A stretch of DNA of 64,000 nt, taken from the NCBI RefSeq assembly GCF_030813795.1, contig NZ_JAUSUX010000008.1, forward strand, positions 55,654 through 119,653, given 5' to 3'. The stretch comes from Desulfofundulus luciae. Its GTDB lineage: Bacteria; Bacillota; Desulfotomaculia; Desulfotomaculales; Desulfovirgulaceae. Position numbers and translations under genes: made by a program. A model generated the notes under the pieces. That model saw only the letters and a program-made list of their open reading frames with translations, did not search any database and was not told where the DNA came from. Below, one piece after another: positions 17,611-26,894 of this stretch. Numbering within the stretch: position 1 is the stretch's first letter; every line of letters starts with the position of its first letter.

Positions 17611-17614
17611 TGGC

Positions 17615-17746
17615 ATGGCCCTGGCGCGGGCGCGTTACCGCGGCGCCGGACGGGTGCGCATCCAGGTCTTGCTGACGTTTCTCGTGCTGAACCTAAAGCT
17701 CATGGCCCGGCTCCTGGCCGCAAGGCCGGCTGCGGCCACAGGGTGA
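17615..17746 (+). pseudogene. C-terminal remnant of an IS1182-like transposase
   Basis: A 43-residue frame contains LARARYRGAGRVRIQVLLTF and LVLNLKLMARLL, the typical end of IS1182/ISL3-type transposases (ARYRGLxKVxIQxLLTxxxLNLK). Nothing upstream belongs to it. The 17747-17954 stretch that follows contains no gene I can support. Confidence 0.55.
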
Positions 17747-17954
17747 TGCGGGAGGAGGAAGGAAAAACGGGGCGGTGGAGGGCGGGAAGCATCATGGAGC
17801 CCATGCCCCAAGGAACCACACCGAACAAGGGAGCAAGGACGGAAGCCGACACCAAGGCACGGCAAGGGGTTATTCTCGGTGTTTTTCAGATGGATCAGGA
17901 AGCGCCCCTTTTCTCGAATCAGGCCCCTGACGGCCAAAAACCAAACCAATGACA

Positions 17955-18850
17955 TCATCCGGGAATCCTCCTGGCGTAGCAAGCAACGTCCACGCCTCGC
18001 AGTTCCAGCCATTCGCGGGTCTGGCCTGTGATTACAACCGGCACGTTCTGCAGGGCATGCCAATCCCGCGCACCGCACATGGCCATGCCCGTGGCGATCT
18101 GCTAGTGGAATTTGCGGATCTCATGTTCCAGAATAGCTTCCCCCAGCATCAAACTCCTCAGGAAGTGGCCAGCCACCCCGACAGCGCGGGCACCCAGGCT
18201 CAACAGTTTAAAGCAATCCAACCCAGAAGTCACTCCGCCGCTAGCTATAACGTCCACCGGCCGACCAGACTGTCGGGCTACATCCAGGCATTCCAGCAAG
18301 GGTACCGCCGTGGGGATCCCCCAGGAGGCGAAACAGGCGGCGAAGTCATCCCGGCGGCGTAGATGCTCGATCAAGGCAAAATTGGTCCCACCGCGGCCCC
18401 CGACATCGATCACCGAGACTTCGGCCTCCAGCAGCCGCAGACATGTCTCGCGTGGAATACCGAACCCTACTTCCTTTGCGATTACAGGTACGGAAATTGC
18501 TTCCTGTAACATGCTGATGTATTCCACGATGCCGAAGAACCGGCGCCTACCCTCGGGCATGATCAGTTCCTAGGCAGTATTGAGGTGAACCTGAACTGCA
18601 CTGGCCTCCAGTATGCTAACGCCTTCCCGGACCAAACCGACCGGGGTCCCGCAACTGACGCTTGCAAGAATGATACCATTAGGATTTTCCTCCCTGGCCA
18701 CATAAAAGGACTCACGGCAGCCGGGGTCATGAAAAAAAGCGCTTAGCGAGCCTACCGCCATGGTCAGGCCGTACTTGTATGCAAAGCGCGCCAACGTGCG
18801 GTTGACTTCTGTGCTCTTATGTGCCAATACCGGCCGGAAAGGAAGAAACA
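17955..18850 (-). pseudogene. fni: Type 2 isopentenyl-diphosphate isomerase pseudogene with two in-frame amber codons
   Basis: Reading from about 18850, one frame gives EVNRTLARFAYKYGLTMAVGS, then VQVHLNTA-TAG-ELIMPEG, then VIAKEVGFGIPRET, DVGGRGGTNFA, ASGGVTSGLD, EIRKFH-TAG-QIATGM and PVVITGQTREWLELRG, ending at TGA 17955. These are the successive blocks of FMN-dependent IPP isomerase. Both interruptions are TAG (18572-18570 and 18104-18102) where Gln or Glu is expected, and the frame is otherwise intact. About 70 N-terminal residues are missing, so a dead gene is the best reading; amber suppression is the alternative. Confidence 0.8.
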
Positions 18851-18867
18851 GGTCAGGCCGGGTTTTA

Positions 18868-18908
18868 GAAAAACGCAGGAGGTGCGGGCTTTTCAGCACC
18901 TCCTTTTT
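18868..18908. terminator. Bidirectional terminator after the FtsX-like permease gene
   Basis: AGGAGGTGC (18878-18886) pairs with GCACCTCCT (18896-18904), with TTTTT on one side and AAAAA on the other. On the minus strand it closes the long operon ending at 18915. Confidence 0.8.
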
Positions 18909-18914
18909 CCATTC

Positions 18915-20120
18915 TCACAAGTGCCTCAGCGCTTCCGCCGGGCTTAAAGAAGCAGCCCGGCTGGCCGGGTACAGCCCGAAAAACAGGCCTACTGCAGCGG
19001 CAAAACTGAAAGCCAGGAGCACCGTCCATAAAGAGATGAGCGGCGGCCAGTGGGCAAAATGGGCAATAGCCAGAGCTCCGCCGGCGCCCAGCAGCACGCC
19101 GAAAATACTGCCTACCAGGCACAGGGTTACGGCTTCAGTCAAAAAAAGCTGCAAAATGTCCCGCCGGCGGGCGCCCAGGGCCATCAAAAGCCCTATTTCC
19201 CGGGTGCGTTCGGTCACCGCCACCAGCATAATGTTCATCACTCCAATACCTCCGACAAGCAGAGCTATGCCGGCCACCGCCCCTATGATCAGGGTCATGA
19301 CCGAGGTGACCTTGCCTGCCGCAGCCAGTTGTTCCTCCACTGACAGGCCTGTGTAATGCACACCTGAGCCGGGGTGTCTGGCTTTGAGAACTTTCAGGCT
19401 ATCCTCTATAGCCTGGGGAACGGCTTCCCTGGATACCGCCACCCCGGCTAACTGGTGGATGACCTGTGAGTTTAAGATTTCCTGGGCAAACGTAATGGGA
19501 ACGTAAGCGCTCCTTATGTTCATCATTCCCATAAACAACGAGGATTCTCTTTCAAGGATGCCTACCACTGTGGCCGGAATGTTCTTGATAAACACCTGTT
19601 TCCCAAGGGGATCCGTGTCCGGAAAAAGATCTTCCGCCAGCGCTGCGTCCAGCACCACCACCCCCTGGCGCCCTGTTACATCCGCCGGGGAGATAAAGCG
19701 TCCTTTTTGCAGGGGTATATTTCTGACGGCGGTAAAGTCGGCGGTGGTTCCGATGAGCTGTGATAAAACGGGCTTTGTCCCGCTGTACGGCCGCCGCACG
19801 TCGATCATCTGGCTGAAAGTGAGGGGAGCCATCTTTTCCACATACGGGGAAACTTCTTTAATCAGAACAGCATCCTGCAGCCGGAAAGTACCAACCGTGG
19901 CCATTTCCCCCCGCATATGATCCACTGTGATTTCAAAAGCACGGGTGCTTCCCAGTTTTTCCAATTCTGCGACCAGCACCGCCCGGCCGCCCTGGCCGAT
20001 GGCCACCACAGCAATAACCGCGGCAATGCCAATGGCAATACCGGAAATGGTCAATGCCGCTCGCAGCCGGTAAGCGGCGAGATTTCCGGCTGCAAAATGG
20101 ATGAGGTCGTCAAGCCTCAT
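18915..20120 (-). CDS. ABC transporter permease, MacB/FtsX type
   Basis: A 401-residue membrane protein: N-terminal transmembrane helix (about 17-40: LTISGIAIGIAAVIAVVAIG), a large extracellular MacB-type domain (about 45-275), then three C-terminal helices of the FtsX domain, including ERTREIGLLMALGARRRDIL. The start ATG overlaps the ATPase stop by 4 bp. With the HlyD and ATPase genes it forms a MacAB-like efflux complex. Its place at the end of the RiPP operon makes producer self-protection likely (inference). Confidence 0.88.
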   Translation of the reverse strand: MRLDDLIHFAAGNLAAYRLRAALTISGIAIGIAAVIAVVAIGQGGRAVLVAELEKLGSTRAFEITVDHMRGEMATVGTFRLQDAVLIKEVSPYVEKMAPLTFSQMIDVRRPYSGTKPVLSQLIGTTADFTAVRNIPLQKGRFISPADVTGRQGVVVLDAALAEDLFPDTDPLGKQVFIKNIPATVVGILERESSLFMGMMNIRSAYVPITFAQEILNSQVIHQLAGVAVSREAVPQAIEDSLKVLKARHPGSGVHYTGLSVEEQLAAAGKVTSVMTLIIGAVAGIALLVGGIGVMNIMLVAVTERTREIGLLMALGARRRDILQLFLTEAVTLCLVGSIFGVLLGAGGALAIAHFAHWPPLISLWTVLLAFSFAAAVGLFFGLYPASRAASLSPAEALRHL

Positions 20121-20797
20121 TGCACCGTTACCTCCTCCCTGACCACCGTTCCGTCCAGGAAGTGCAGGATGCGGCCGGCGTAACGGGCGATATCCGGTTC
20201 GTGAGTGACGATAATAATGGTACGACCTTCCTTGTGCAGTTCCCGGAAAATGGCCATGATTTCGTGGCTGGTCCGGCTGTCCAGATTGCCTGTGGGTTCG
20301 TCGGCAAGAATGAGGGGGGGATCGGTAACCAGCGCCCGGGCGATAGCCACCCGCTGCTGCTCGCCGCCGGAAAGCTCCGGGGGCTTATGTTGCAGGCGGT
20401 GGGCGAGTCCCACCCTGGTGAGCAGTGCTGCCGCCCGCTCCCGCCGTTCTTTGCGCGGCACGCCGGTGTAGGCCAGCGGTAGCTCCACATTGCGCAGGAT
20501 GTTAAAGCGGGGGAGTAGATTAAAGGTCTGAAAGATAAAGCCGATCCGCCTGTTGCGCAAAACTGCCAGCTCGTCTTCGCTCATGGAACTTACCTGCCGC
20601 CCGTCAAAGCAATACTCGCCTCCACTGGGTCGTTCCAGGCAACCCAGTATACTTAAAAAAGTGGACTTGCCTGAGCCCGACGGGCCCATCACGGCTACGA
20701 ATTCATTCCGTTTGATTTCCAGGGTCACGTCTTTTAACGCCTGAACCGCCGCCTGGCCTCTACCGTATACCTTGCTTACTCCCGTGAGCTTAATCAC
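20117..20797 (-). CDS. ABC transporter ATPase, MacB/LolD type
   Basis: A 226-residue nucleotide-binding protein with Walker [10 protein letters not shown]-loop [10 protein letters not shown], signature [15 protein letters not shown], Walker [13 protein letters not shown] and the His switch IVTHE. GTG 20797 is chosen because homologues begin (I)[10 protein letters not shown]; it overlaps the end of the HlyD gene by 8 bp, pointing to coupled translation. It powers the permease that follows. Confidence 0.9.
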   Translation of the reverse strand: MIKLTGVSKVYGRGQAAVQALKDVTLEIKRNEFVAVMGPSGSGKSTFLSILGCLERPSGGEYCFDGRQVSSMSEDELAVLRNRRIGFIFQTFNLLPRFNILRNVELPLAYTGVPRKERRERAAALLTRVGLAHRLQHKPPELSGGEQQRVAIARALVTDPPLILADEPTGNLDSRTSHEIMAIFRELHKEGRTIIIVTHEPDIARYAGRILHFLDGTVVREEVTVQ

Positions 20798-22037
20798 TGG
20801 CCTTCGCCCCCGCCTGAATTTTACGAACCGGCTGGCCGTCTTTAATGTTTTTGGGGTTAACAACTACCGCAGCCCCCGGTTTCAGCCCGGCCAGAATTTC
20901 GGTGTATAGTTCGTTGGAGCGGCCCACCGTCACCGTGCGTTTACGGGCGAGGTTGCCTTCCACTACGAAAACGGCTTTTGTCTTACCTTCGTCAAGCAGC
21001 GCTTCGTTAGGTATCAGGAGGGATTTTCCTGGCTTTACGCGGTGGATGACCACGTCAACCGTAGCTCCGGGCAGAATGTCGTTTCGCTCCATATCCAGGT
21101 ATACTCGCACCACGTTTTCCGTTTCATGAATGTTACTTCTGGTTACGGCGGGAGAAACCCGGGAAACTTTTGCCGGCAGGGTTTTACCCGGACTCCCGGC
21201 CCAGTGGATCTCCGCTTCCTGCCCGGCTGCTATGCTGCGGACATCCTGCTCGCTTACTTCGGCTACCACCTGAAGGGAATTCCTGTCGCTGATGGTTAAG
21301 ATTATGGTGCCGGGTTGCAGGAAGGTTCCTTCCCGGGCCGTTGTGAGAACCACGCCGCCAATGGGAGCGGTAAGCCGTCCTTTGGCCGCTTCCTGCCGGG
21401 CATTGTCCACGGCCACCCGGGCCTGTTCTACCCGGGCCTGAAGCACTCTAATCTTTTCGTCATGGCTTTTTTGCAGCGCTGTTAGACGCGCCTTGGCTGA
21501 TTGCCGGTTTGCTTCGGCTTTGACGTATTCTGTTTCGGCTGCCTCCAAATCGGCTTCTGGAACGGCGCCCTGCTCGAACAGGGAGCGATAGCGTTCCAAT
21601 TTCCGGCGTGCGTCCTGAAACTGGGCTTCAGCTTCTTTGAGAGCAGCCTCAGCCTGGGCCACTTCAAGCGCAGCCGGGGTTTGTGCCTGGGCCAGTTCTG
21701 CTTCGGCAACGGCGAGGGCCGCCCGGGTTTCCCCGAGCCGTTTCTCCATCTCATCTGTATCCAGCACGCCCAGCAACTGGCCGGCAGCAACATAGTCGCC
21801 ATCTTTTACCTTTAAGCTTAAAAGCCTGGCAGGAAAAGGAGCCACCACCTCCGCCCGGCGGAAGGCTTCAATCCTGCCTGTGGTCAGGACCTTATCCTCA
21901 AATATCCTCTCTTCGGCCTGGGCGGTTTTAACCTCTACCGCGGCAGTGCTGGAACCCCGAATAATACTGGCCACCACCACAGCAATCAACAAAATGGCAC
22001 CGGCTATGGCCAGCGAGAGTTTAATACTGCGCAACAA
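20790..22037 (-). CDS. HlyD/MacA-like membrane-fusion (adaptor) protein
   Basis: A 415-residue protein with one N-terminal transmembrane helix (about 7-26), split lipoyl halves (AFRRAEVVAPFPARLLSLKV and ARQEAAKGRLTAPIGGVVLT), a long coiled-coil hairpin between them (about 90-210), and beta-barrel domains. TTG 22037 follows GGAAGGAGAGAAGG. In a Gram-positive cell such adaptors work with MacB-type ABC complexes, and are found in bacteriocin self-resistance sets. Confidence 0.9.
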   Translation of the reverse strand: MLRSIKLSLAIAGAILLIAVVVASIIRGSSTAAVEVKTAQAEERIFEDKVLTTGRIEAFRRAEVVAPFPARLLSLKVKDGDYVAAGQLLGVLDTDEMEKRLGETRAALAVAEAELAQAQTPAALEVAQAEAALKEAEAQFQDARRKLERYRSLFEQGAVPEADLEAAETEYVKAEANRQSAKARLTALQKSHDEKIRVLQARVEQARVAVDNARQEAAKGRLTAPIGGVVLTTAREGTFLQPGTIILTISDRNSLQVVAEVSEQDVRSIAAGQEAEIHWAGSPGKTLPAKVSRVSPAVTRSNIHETENVVRVYLDMERNDILPGATVDVVIHRVKPGKSLLIPNEALLDEGKTKAVFVVEGNLARKRTVTVGRSNELYTEILAGLKPGAAVVVNPKNIKDGQPVRKIQAGAKASD

Positions 22038-22052
22038 CCTTCTCTCCTTCCT

Positions 22053-22751
22053 CTAGCCGATGCCGGTCGGGGCTTTCCAGAAAGCCAGGGCAGATGAGAG
22101 CAGGGCAAACAACAGCCAGCACCCGAAGAGGTAGGCGACCGTGCCACCCGGCCGGATCTGCATCGCTGCCGCACCGCCTGTTCCCCAGAGGATCAGGCTC
22201 CACCAGGTAAAGGGGCTGCACTGGGTGAGGAAAGAGTAAATAAAGCTTTTTTGATGGGGCAAGAAGGAGGCCAGGCTGAGGCTTACCTGCTGCAGGTTTT
22301 CCGCCGGTACGACAAGGGCAATGAGAGTTGCTGTTATTGTACCGATCAGTATGGGGATGTAGCCGTAAACGGCTACGGCAAAAAGAACTCTGAAGGGGGT
22401 ACTTTTAGCACTAAACGCAGAGAACAGTTTCAGCAAAGCGGCGACCACCAGCCAGACGCCCCAGGGAATCACCAGGGCAGAGATCAGACTTCCTGCAGCG
22501 GTTACTTTCGGCACCACCGCTCGCATCATCTCTACTTGATCGGGTGGTATGGGGATTGTCCCCTGTTCGATCATCCACAAAACATTAGCCTGAATTTTGG
22601 GTACCAGAACCAGTGCCAGAAGAAAATTTACTCCGCTGATAAGCAGGGATGATTTGAAAAAGGCTGGTTGCTCAACAATTGCTTCAAAAGCTTTCCCGGG
22701 ACTTGTCAACACTTTAAGCCTCCCGTAGTGTATTTGACCATTTTCACTCAT
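22053..22751 (-). CDS. Yip1-domain polytopic membrane protein
   Basis: A 232-residue protein with about five hydrophobic segments (around 33-52, 88-112, 120-142, 175-195 and 205-225). The SPGKAFEAIVEQPAFFKSSL start is typical of the bacterial Yip1 family. ATG 22751 follows GGGAGG. Its place directly before the HlyD-ATPase-permease genes resembles the four-gene accessory transporter sets of circular bacteriocins; that comparison is from memory of gene order. The function of the family is not known. Confidence 0.75.
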   Translation of the reverse strand: MSENGQIHYGRLKVLTSPGKAFEAIVEQPAFFKSSLLISGVNFLLALVLVPKIQANVLWMIEQGTIPIPPDQVEMMRAVVPKVTAAGSLISALVIPWGVWLVVAALLKLFSAFSAKSTPFRVLFAVAVYGYIPILIGTITATLIALVVPAENLQQVSLSLASFLPHQKSFIYSFLTQCSPFTWWSLILWGTGGAAAMQIRPGGTVAYLFGCWLLFALLSSALAFWKAPTGIG

Positions 22752-22876
22752 TCATGTAAACCTCCCGGTAAAAATTTACTCGGTTAGTACATTCGCCAGA
22801 CTTTTTTACATTCCTCCAAAATTTTCTTATTGTAAGAGACCTTCGTGAAACCAGGGAATATACCCTATCTCGCTGT

Positions 22877-24703
22877 TCAAGATACACCCTCCCCGTGCGA
22901 AATCACATTTGAGGACACTCCAGCCGGTGCCGGAGTGCATACTTCTTTCTTTACCGGCAAACCGGGTTCCCGCCGGCACAGTTCAGTGTAAATGGCCGCA
23001 TATAACCCTTTTTTACCAAGTAATTCGGCATGCGTTCCTTGTTCGGCAACCACGCCGTTATCCAACACGATTATGTGATCGGCTATCTTGACGGTGGACG
23101 GCCGGTGTGCAATCACAATAACGGTGGCGGTTTCCTTAAGATCCATGATCGCCTGATATATGGCGCTCTCCGTTTCCGGGTCCAGGAAGGAGGTGGGCTC
23201 ATCCAGAACAACTATTCTGGGATTGGCCAAAAATAACCGGGCGAGAGCAATCCGCTGGGCTTCGCCACTGGATAGTTGGAACCCTCCTTCTCCGATCCGG
23301 GTGTGGAATCCTTCGGGCAGTTGCATGATAAACTCATCAGCTCCAGCCTTCCCGGCAGCAGCGAAAACCTGCTCCTCACTACAGGAACCCACCCCATAGC
23401 AGATGTTATCCCAGATACTACCGCTAAAAAGGAACTCTCCCTGGATAACGTACCTGATATTGTTCCGCAAGGATTCTATTGTGACCTGTCTGATATCGAC
23501 ATTATCAATTAGAATTCTTCCCTCCCAGGGATCGTAAAGCCTTACCAGCAATCGCGCCAGCGTACTCTTACCGACTCCACTTCTCCCGACCACCGCGGTG
23601 ATTTTTCGCGGCTCAAAGGTAGCACTTAATCCCTTTAAAACCGGCTCTTCCGGCTTATACCCGAACCAGACGTTCTCGAAAATTACCTTGCCTTCCTCCA
23701 AGAGTAGTTCGACCGCTTCCGGAGGCTCGTGTACCGCCGGCATTACTCGATGGTACTCCAGAAACCGGTATAGACTGGCACGCACATCCTGGAAAGAAAG
23801 GACGCTACCAACAACAGAGGCAATACGGGGATATAGCATCCCTGCGGTGAGCAAAAATGCCATAAGCGTCCCCAGAGTGATTTGCCCTGCTAATACCAAC
23901 CGCCCCCCGTACCATAAAATGCCGAAGGACCAGATGTTGTTAACCAGCACCACGGATAACTCAGAAAACTTGCCGAGCATATAAGCTTTCACGTTTATAC
24001 CCATCAGTTCTTCCAGACCGGACTTAAAGCTATCTGTCTCCATCGCCCCGGCATTTAACGTCCTGGTGAGCTGAATATTTCTAAACCTCTCGACCACGAA
24101 ACCGGATAAAAATTGTGCTTTGCCTTTCTGAAGAAGGGCGTATTTTAACAATGGTTTCTGAAACCCAATAATCACCAGTACCTGCAAACATAACACGGCG
24201 AACACGAAAAGCGCCATCCGCAAATTCCAGCCGACCATTATAGAGGAAATGATAACGATAAAGAGCAAATCAATAGGTAGTCCAATGAGTAACCGGTTAA
24301 AGAAACTTTGAATGGTCTCCGTATCCCCGAAGAGACGATAATTCAGCTCCCCGCTGCGCTGCATCAGCAGGAAATCCACAGGCGCTTTTAGCAATCGCCT
24401 GAAAAGGTCGTGCCGCATTAACAACTTAACTCGCTCAAAAGTCCTGACCAGAACGTAGTCCGAAATAATCCCTGTGAAGAACAGAATGATGAGTATAACC
24501 CCGCAGATGATCAAAAGCGGCAAGAGCAAATCCCCGCGGCTGGCATGAAAAACAACATCGATCAGAAACCTGGTTAAGTAAGGGGTGGCAAGGCCGGTAA
24601 GGGAAAAGATGATACTGGTAAAAAGACCGAGAAGAATTGCGCCCGTCTTGCCCTTCAGGTAGATTTTCGCCAGATTCCACAAAGCTACTAGATCCTTCCA
24701 CAT
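22877..24703 (-). CDS. ABC exporter (fused transmembrane and ATPase domains)
   Basis: A 608-residue half-transporter. Six transmembrane helices fill residues about 15-310, followed by a nucleotide-binding domain with Walker A GRSGVGKS, signature LSSGEAQRIALARLFLANPR, Walker B IVVLDEPTSFLD and His switch IAHRPST. There is no N-terminal C39 peptidase domain, so any leader peptide would be removed by another protease. It lies 39 bp after the second PH-domain gene in the same direction; export of the modified peptide is the obvious role. Confidence 0.88.
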   Translation of the reverse strand: MWKDLVALWNLAKIYLKGKTGAILLGLFTSIIFSLTGLATPYLTRFLIDVVFHASRGDLLLPLLIICGVILIILFFTGIISDYVLVRTFERVKLLMRHDLFRRLLKAPVDFLLMQRSGELNYRLFGDTETIQSFFNRLLIGLPIDLLFIVIISSIMVGWNLRMALFVFAVLCLQVLVIIGFQKPLLKYALLQKGKAQFLSGFVVERFRNIQLTRTLNAGAMETDSFKSGLEELMGINVKAYMLGKFSELSVVLVNNIWSFGILWYGGRLVLAGQITLGTLMAFLLTAGMLYPRIASVVGSVLSFQDVRASLYRFLEYHRVMPAVHEPPEAVELLLEEGKVIFENVWFGYKPEEPVLKGLSATFEPRKITAVVGRSGVGKSTLARLLVRLYDPWEGRILIDNVDIRQVTIESLRNNIRYVIQGEFLFSGSIWDNICYGVGSCSEEQVFAAAGKAGADEFIMQLPEGFHTRIGEGGFQLSSGEAQRIALARLFLANPRIVVLDEPTSFLDPETESAIYQAIMDLKETATVIVIAHRPSTVKIADHIIVLDNGVVAEQGTHAELLGKKGLYAAIYTELCRREPGLPVKKEVCTPAPAGVSSNVISHGEGVS

Positions 24704-24742
24704 AAGTTTTAAAACCTCACCATATAAATAGTGAACAATAAG

Positions 24743-25315
24743 TCACAGTTTTGCTGGTTGTGCGCCCCTGGCTATAAGTTCCCGGTAGAGATCTTCTACA
24801 CCAGGATACAAAAGCACGTAGTAGCGACCGTCGAACTCCAGCACTACCTCATGGGACGATCCGAGATGCCGGAAATACAGCGCTTTTTTGCCATTTTCAA
24901 ATCTGAACCGGCCGGCAGAAAAACCTGGAAGGCCAATCCCTCCCGTGCGCAGAGTCGCCTGCCACGATCCTGTGCTTTCTACCAGGGCAATGCGGGTTTT
25001 GTCCAGCTCTACGATCTCCGGAGATCCAGGATTACCTTTAATCTGCAACTTTCCGTCTTCCAGTCGCCAGCCCGAACCGGTGTAAAGCAGGGCCATGATC
25101 AGGAATACCGCCAGCCCTGAGGTTACAATAAACACTTCTACCATCAGTACAGGACGGAGGTTGGGTGAGATCCCTTTTTTTCGTAATTTCCACACCCGCC
25201 ACAGCATAAAAAGCAAAGGAAAGCCGAAAACCGCAAGATATAAAATATAGAAAAGAGGGTCCACGGGAACGAAAAAGGCCTTAAGTACTTCCCAAAAGCT
25301 AAGCTGGTAGGCCAA
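24743..25315 (-). CDS. Membrane protein with a bacterial PH-like domain (second copy)
   Basis: A 190-residue protein from TTG 25315, which has GGGAGGCGAG five bases upstream and overlaps the radical SAM gene by 17 bp. Two hydrophobic helices (about 18-37 and 52-75) precede a beta-rich domain (SGWRLEDGKLQIKG ... FSAGRFRFENGKKALYFRHL ... YYVLLYPGVEDLYREL) with the pattern of bacterial PH domains. A related protein lies just upstream of the radical SAM gene. Such proteins could form the immunity or maturation complex of the cluster; the function is not established. Confidence 0.65.
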   Translation of the reverse strand: MAYQLSFWEVLKAFFVPVDPLFYILYLAVFGFPLLFMLWRVWKLRKKGISPNLRPVLMVEVFIVTSGLAVFLIMALLYTGSGWRLEDGKLQIKGNPGSPEIVELDKTRIALVESTGSWQATLRTGGIGLPGFSAGRFRFENGKKALYFRHLGSSHEVVLEFDGRYYVLLYPGVEDLYRELIARGAQPAKL

Positions 25316-26285
25316 TTTTTCTCGCCTCCCACCGCGCGAAAATTTCCTCTTTCCTCGCCGCCAGAGTGAGCAACTTTTTCCGGCAGGCCGTACCCAGGTA
25401 AAAGCAGGCTTCACACCTCCGGTAAAATTTTTTTTCCACCCCCAGTTCGGCCAGTACCGCTTCCGGTCCTTCGAGGTGCAGCCACCAGTAAAATACGTTA
25501 CGCTGCATCCGCCCGACAATTTCGGGCAGGGAAACCCCGGAAGCCATACTATCTACCGTCAGAATGGCCTGCGCCTTACTGTTTATGATGTGCCCGCAAC
25601 AAAACAATATTTTTCCATCCGGCAAAATTGTTAAAGTATGCCCGGCCTCCTGGCAGGCCCCTTGCTCTCTTTTTTCCATGTCGGAAGGGAAAAGGTGTAA
25701 AGGCAGTTTCCGCCGGGCGCGGCCTAAAGGAAACACGAAATCCTCCAGGAACTTGATTTCTTGCTGGATGCCGGCATCTTTGAAGATCCTGCGTAAGTAA
25801 CCGGATCTTATCCTGGCCCCATGGTACAGTACCGAGCCCACCAGCGTGGTCATGCCCAGTTCAGTTGCCGCCCTTATGGCGTTGAGCAGATTCCGCTCAC
25901 CGCCGAACGACTCAAGATACTTTGCATGAAAGTCGTCGTAACTGATATTGAGTTCGTCAAGACCCGCTGCTCGATAATCCTGCAGAAAACGATATGCTTT
26001 CTCCGCCGTTTGGGCCCACCAGGCGTTGGTCACCAACCGGGTAACGAAACCTTTTTCATGCGCCAGCTTAATCCCTTCTTGTATGAGTTCCGGGTAAAGT
26101 GTAGGTTCGCCACCGGTAAAAACGATCACCCGGATGGACGGCAGGGCATAAGCCTGTTCTATGACCCGCTGCATAACACCTGCCGCCAGCACTTCCCGGC
26201 GCTCCGGTCCGGCAGCGACGGAGCAATGATCACAGGAAAAGTTGCACCTGTACGTGGTAATAAAAGCCAGAACCTGCGGAATCAT
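25299..26285 (-). CDS. Radical SAM peptide-modifying enzyme (candidate RiPP maturase)
   Basis: A 328-residue enzyme with the cluster motif YRCNFSCDHC (CxxxCxxC, about residues 14-21), FTGGEPTLYPE for SAM binding, and a Cys-rich second half (GACQEAGHTL, LFCCGH, RRCEACFYLGTAC) that suggests an auxiliary Fe-S site similar to SPASM/Twitch domains. The precursor-like peptide nearby has no cysteine, so sactipeptide thioether formation on it is excluded. Epimerisation or C-C cross-links on its Tyr-rich part would be possible. ATG 26285 follows AAGGAGGAG and overlaps the upstream stop by 4 bp. Confidence 0.85.
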   Translation of the reverse strand: MIPQVLAFITTYRCNFSCDHCSVAAGPERREVLAAGVMQRVIEQAYALPSIRVIVFTGGEPTLYPELIQEGIKLAHEKGFVTRLVTNAWWAQTAEKAYRFLQDYRAAGLDELNISYDDFHAKYLESFGGERNLLNAIRAATELGMTTLVGSVLYHGARIRSGYLRRIFKDAGIQQEIKFLEDFVFPLGRARRKLPLHLFPSDMEKREQGACQEAGHTLTILPDGKILFCCGHIINSKAQAILTVDSMASGVSLPEIVGRMQRNVFYWWLHLEGPEAVLAELGVEKKFYRRCEACFYLGTACRKKLLTLAARKEEIFARWEARKIGLPA

Positions 26286-26839
26286 GATTTTTCTCCTCCT
26301 TGATGATTCTGGTTTAAATGCCGCTTCACCGCTTCGACAAACTTCTCCGGCTCAGCGGGGGAAAGGTAGTATGTTTTTCCATCAGTGGTTTTAATTTGCA
26401 CCATTTGTTTGGTGAGATTAGTAGCATAAACCTTTACCCTGTCGCCCTCTTGTGTGCGGAATATACCATACCAGCTCCAAAAACCCCCTACTCCTATTTC
26501 TCTAGATAACCAAACATTTTCTACTATTTTAATAGCATGTATGGAACTGTAAGTTATAGATATACTTCCGGCTAATCTATTGATTGCCAAACAATGATTG
26601 CCGACAAGGTACCCGCGAGGTGAAAAAAAATAACTCAAGAATATAATAGAGAAAGACAGACCACCAGCAAAATATCCTTCGGCTCCCTCCAGGAACCAAT
26701 CTTCGAAATGCAGGTATGTTTCCCTGGGGAGTATGTAAATAAAAACATTATTCAGCGGGGAAGCGATGAAAAGAAGTGGAATAAGTGCTACCAAGCCAAG
26801 AGCAGTCCATAACATTACACCCTTATCCCATGAAGCCAT
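26282..26839 (-). CDS. Membrane protein with a bacterial PH-like domain (first copy)
   Basis: A 185-residue protein with hydrophobic segments at about 8-36 and 55-75, then a PH-like domain ending in GVGGFWSWYGIF, VKVYATNLTKQMV and GKTYYLSPAEPEKFVEAVKRH, a pattern common in bacterial PH-domain proteins. The only strong ribosome site (AGGAGGTG) lies about 28 bases before ATG 26839, and the frame is closed by a stop just upstream, so initiation is unusual or the start is mis-set. It overlaps the radical SAM start by 4 bp. Confidence 0.7.
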   Translation of the reverse strand: MASWDKGVMLWTALGLVALIPLLFIASPLNNVFIYILPRETYLHFEDWFLEGAEGYFAGGLSFSIIFLSYFFSPRGYLVGNHCLAINRLAGSISITYSSIHAIKIVENVWLSREIGVGGFWSWYGIFRTQEGDRVKVYATNLTKQMVQIKTTDGKTYYLSPAEPEKFVEAVKRHLNQNHQGGEKS

Positions 26840-26894
26840 TTTAAAAAATTCTTGGTTAATTGTTTAACACCTCCTCAATTTAGATAAGAGAGAC

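Noticed and set aside
17640..18078. A 147-residue minus-strand frame overlapping the fni pseudogene
   Set aside because: It runs out of frame across the isomerase C-terminus and the transposase remnant; Pro/Arg-rich, without a family pattern.
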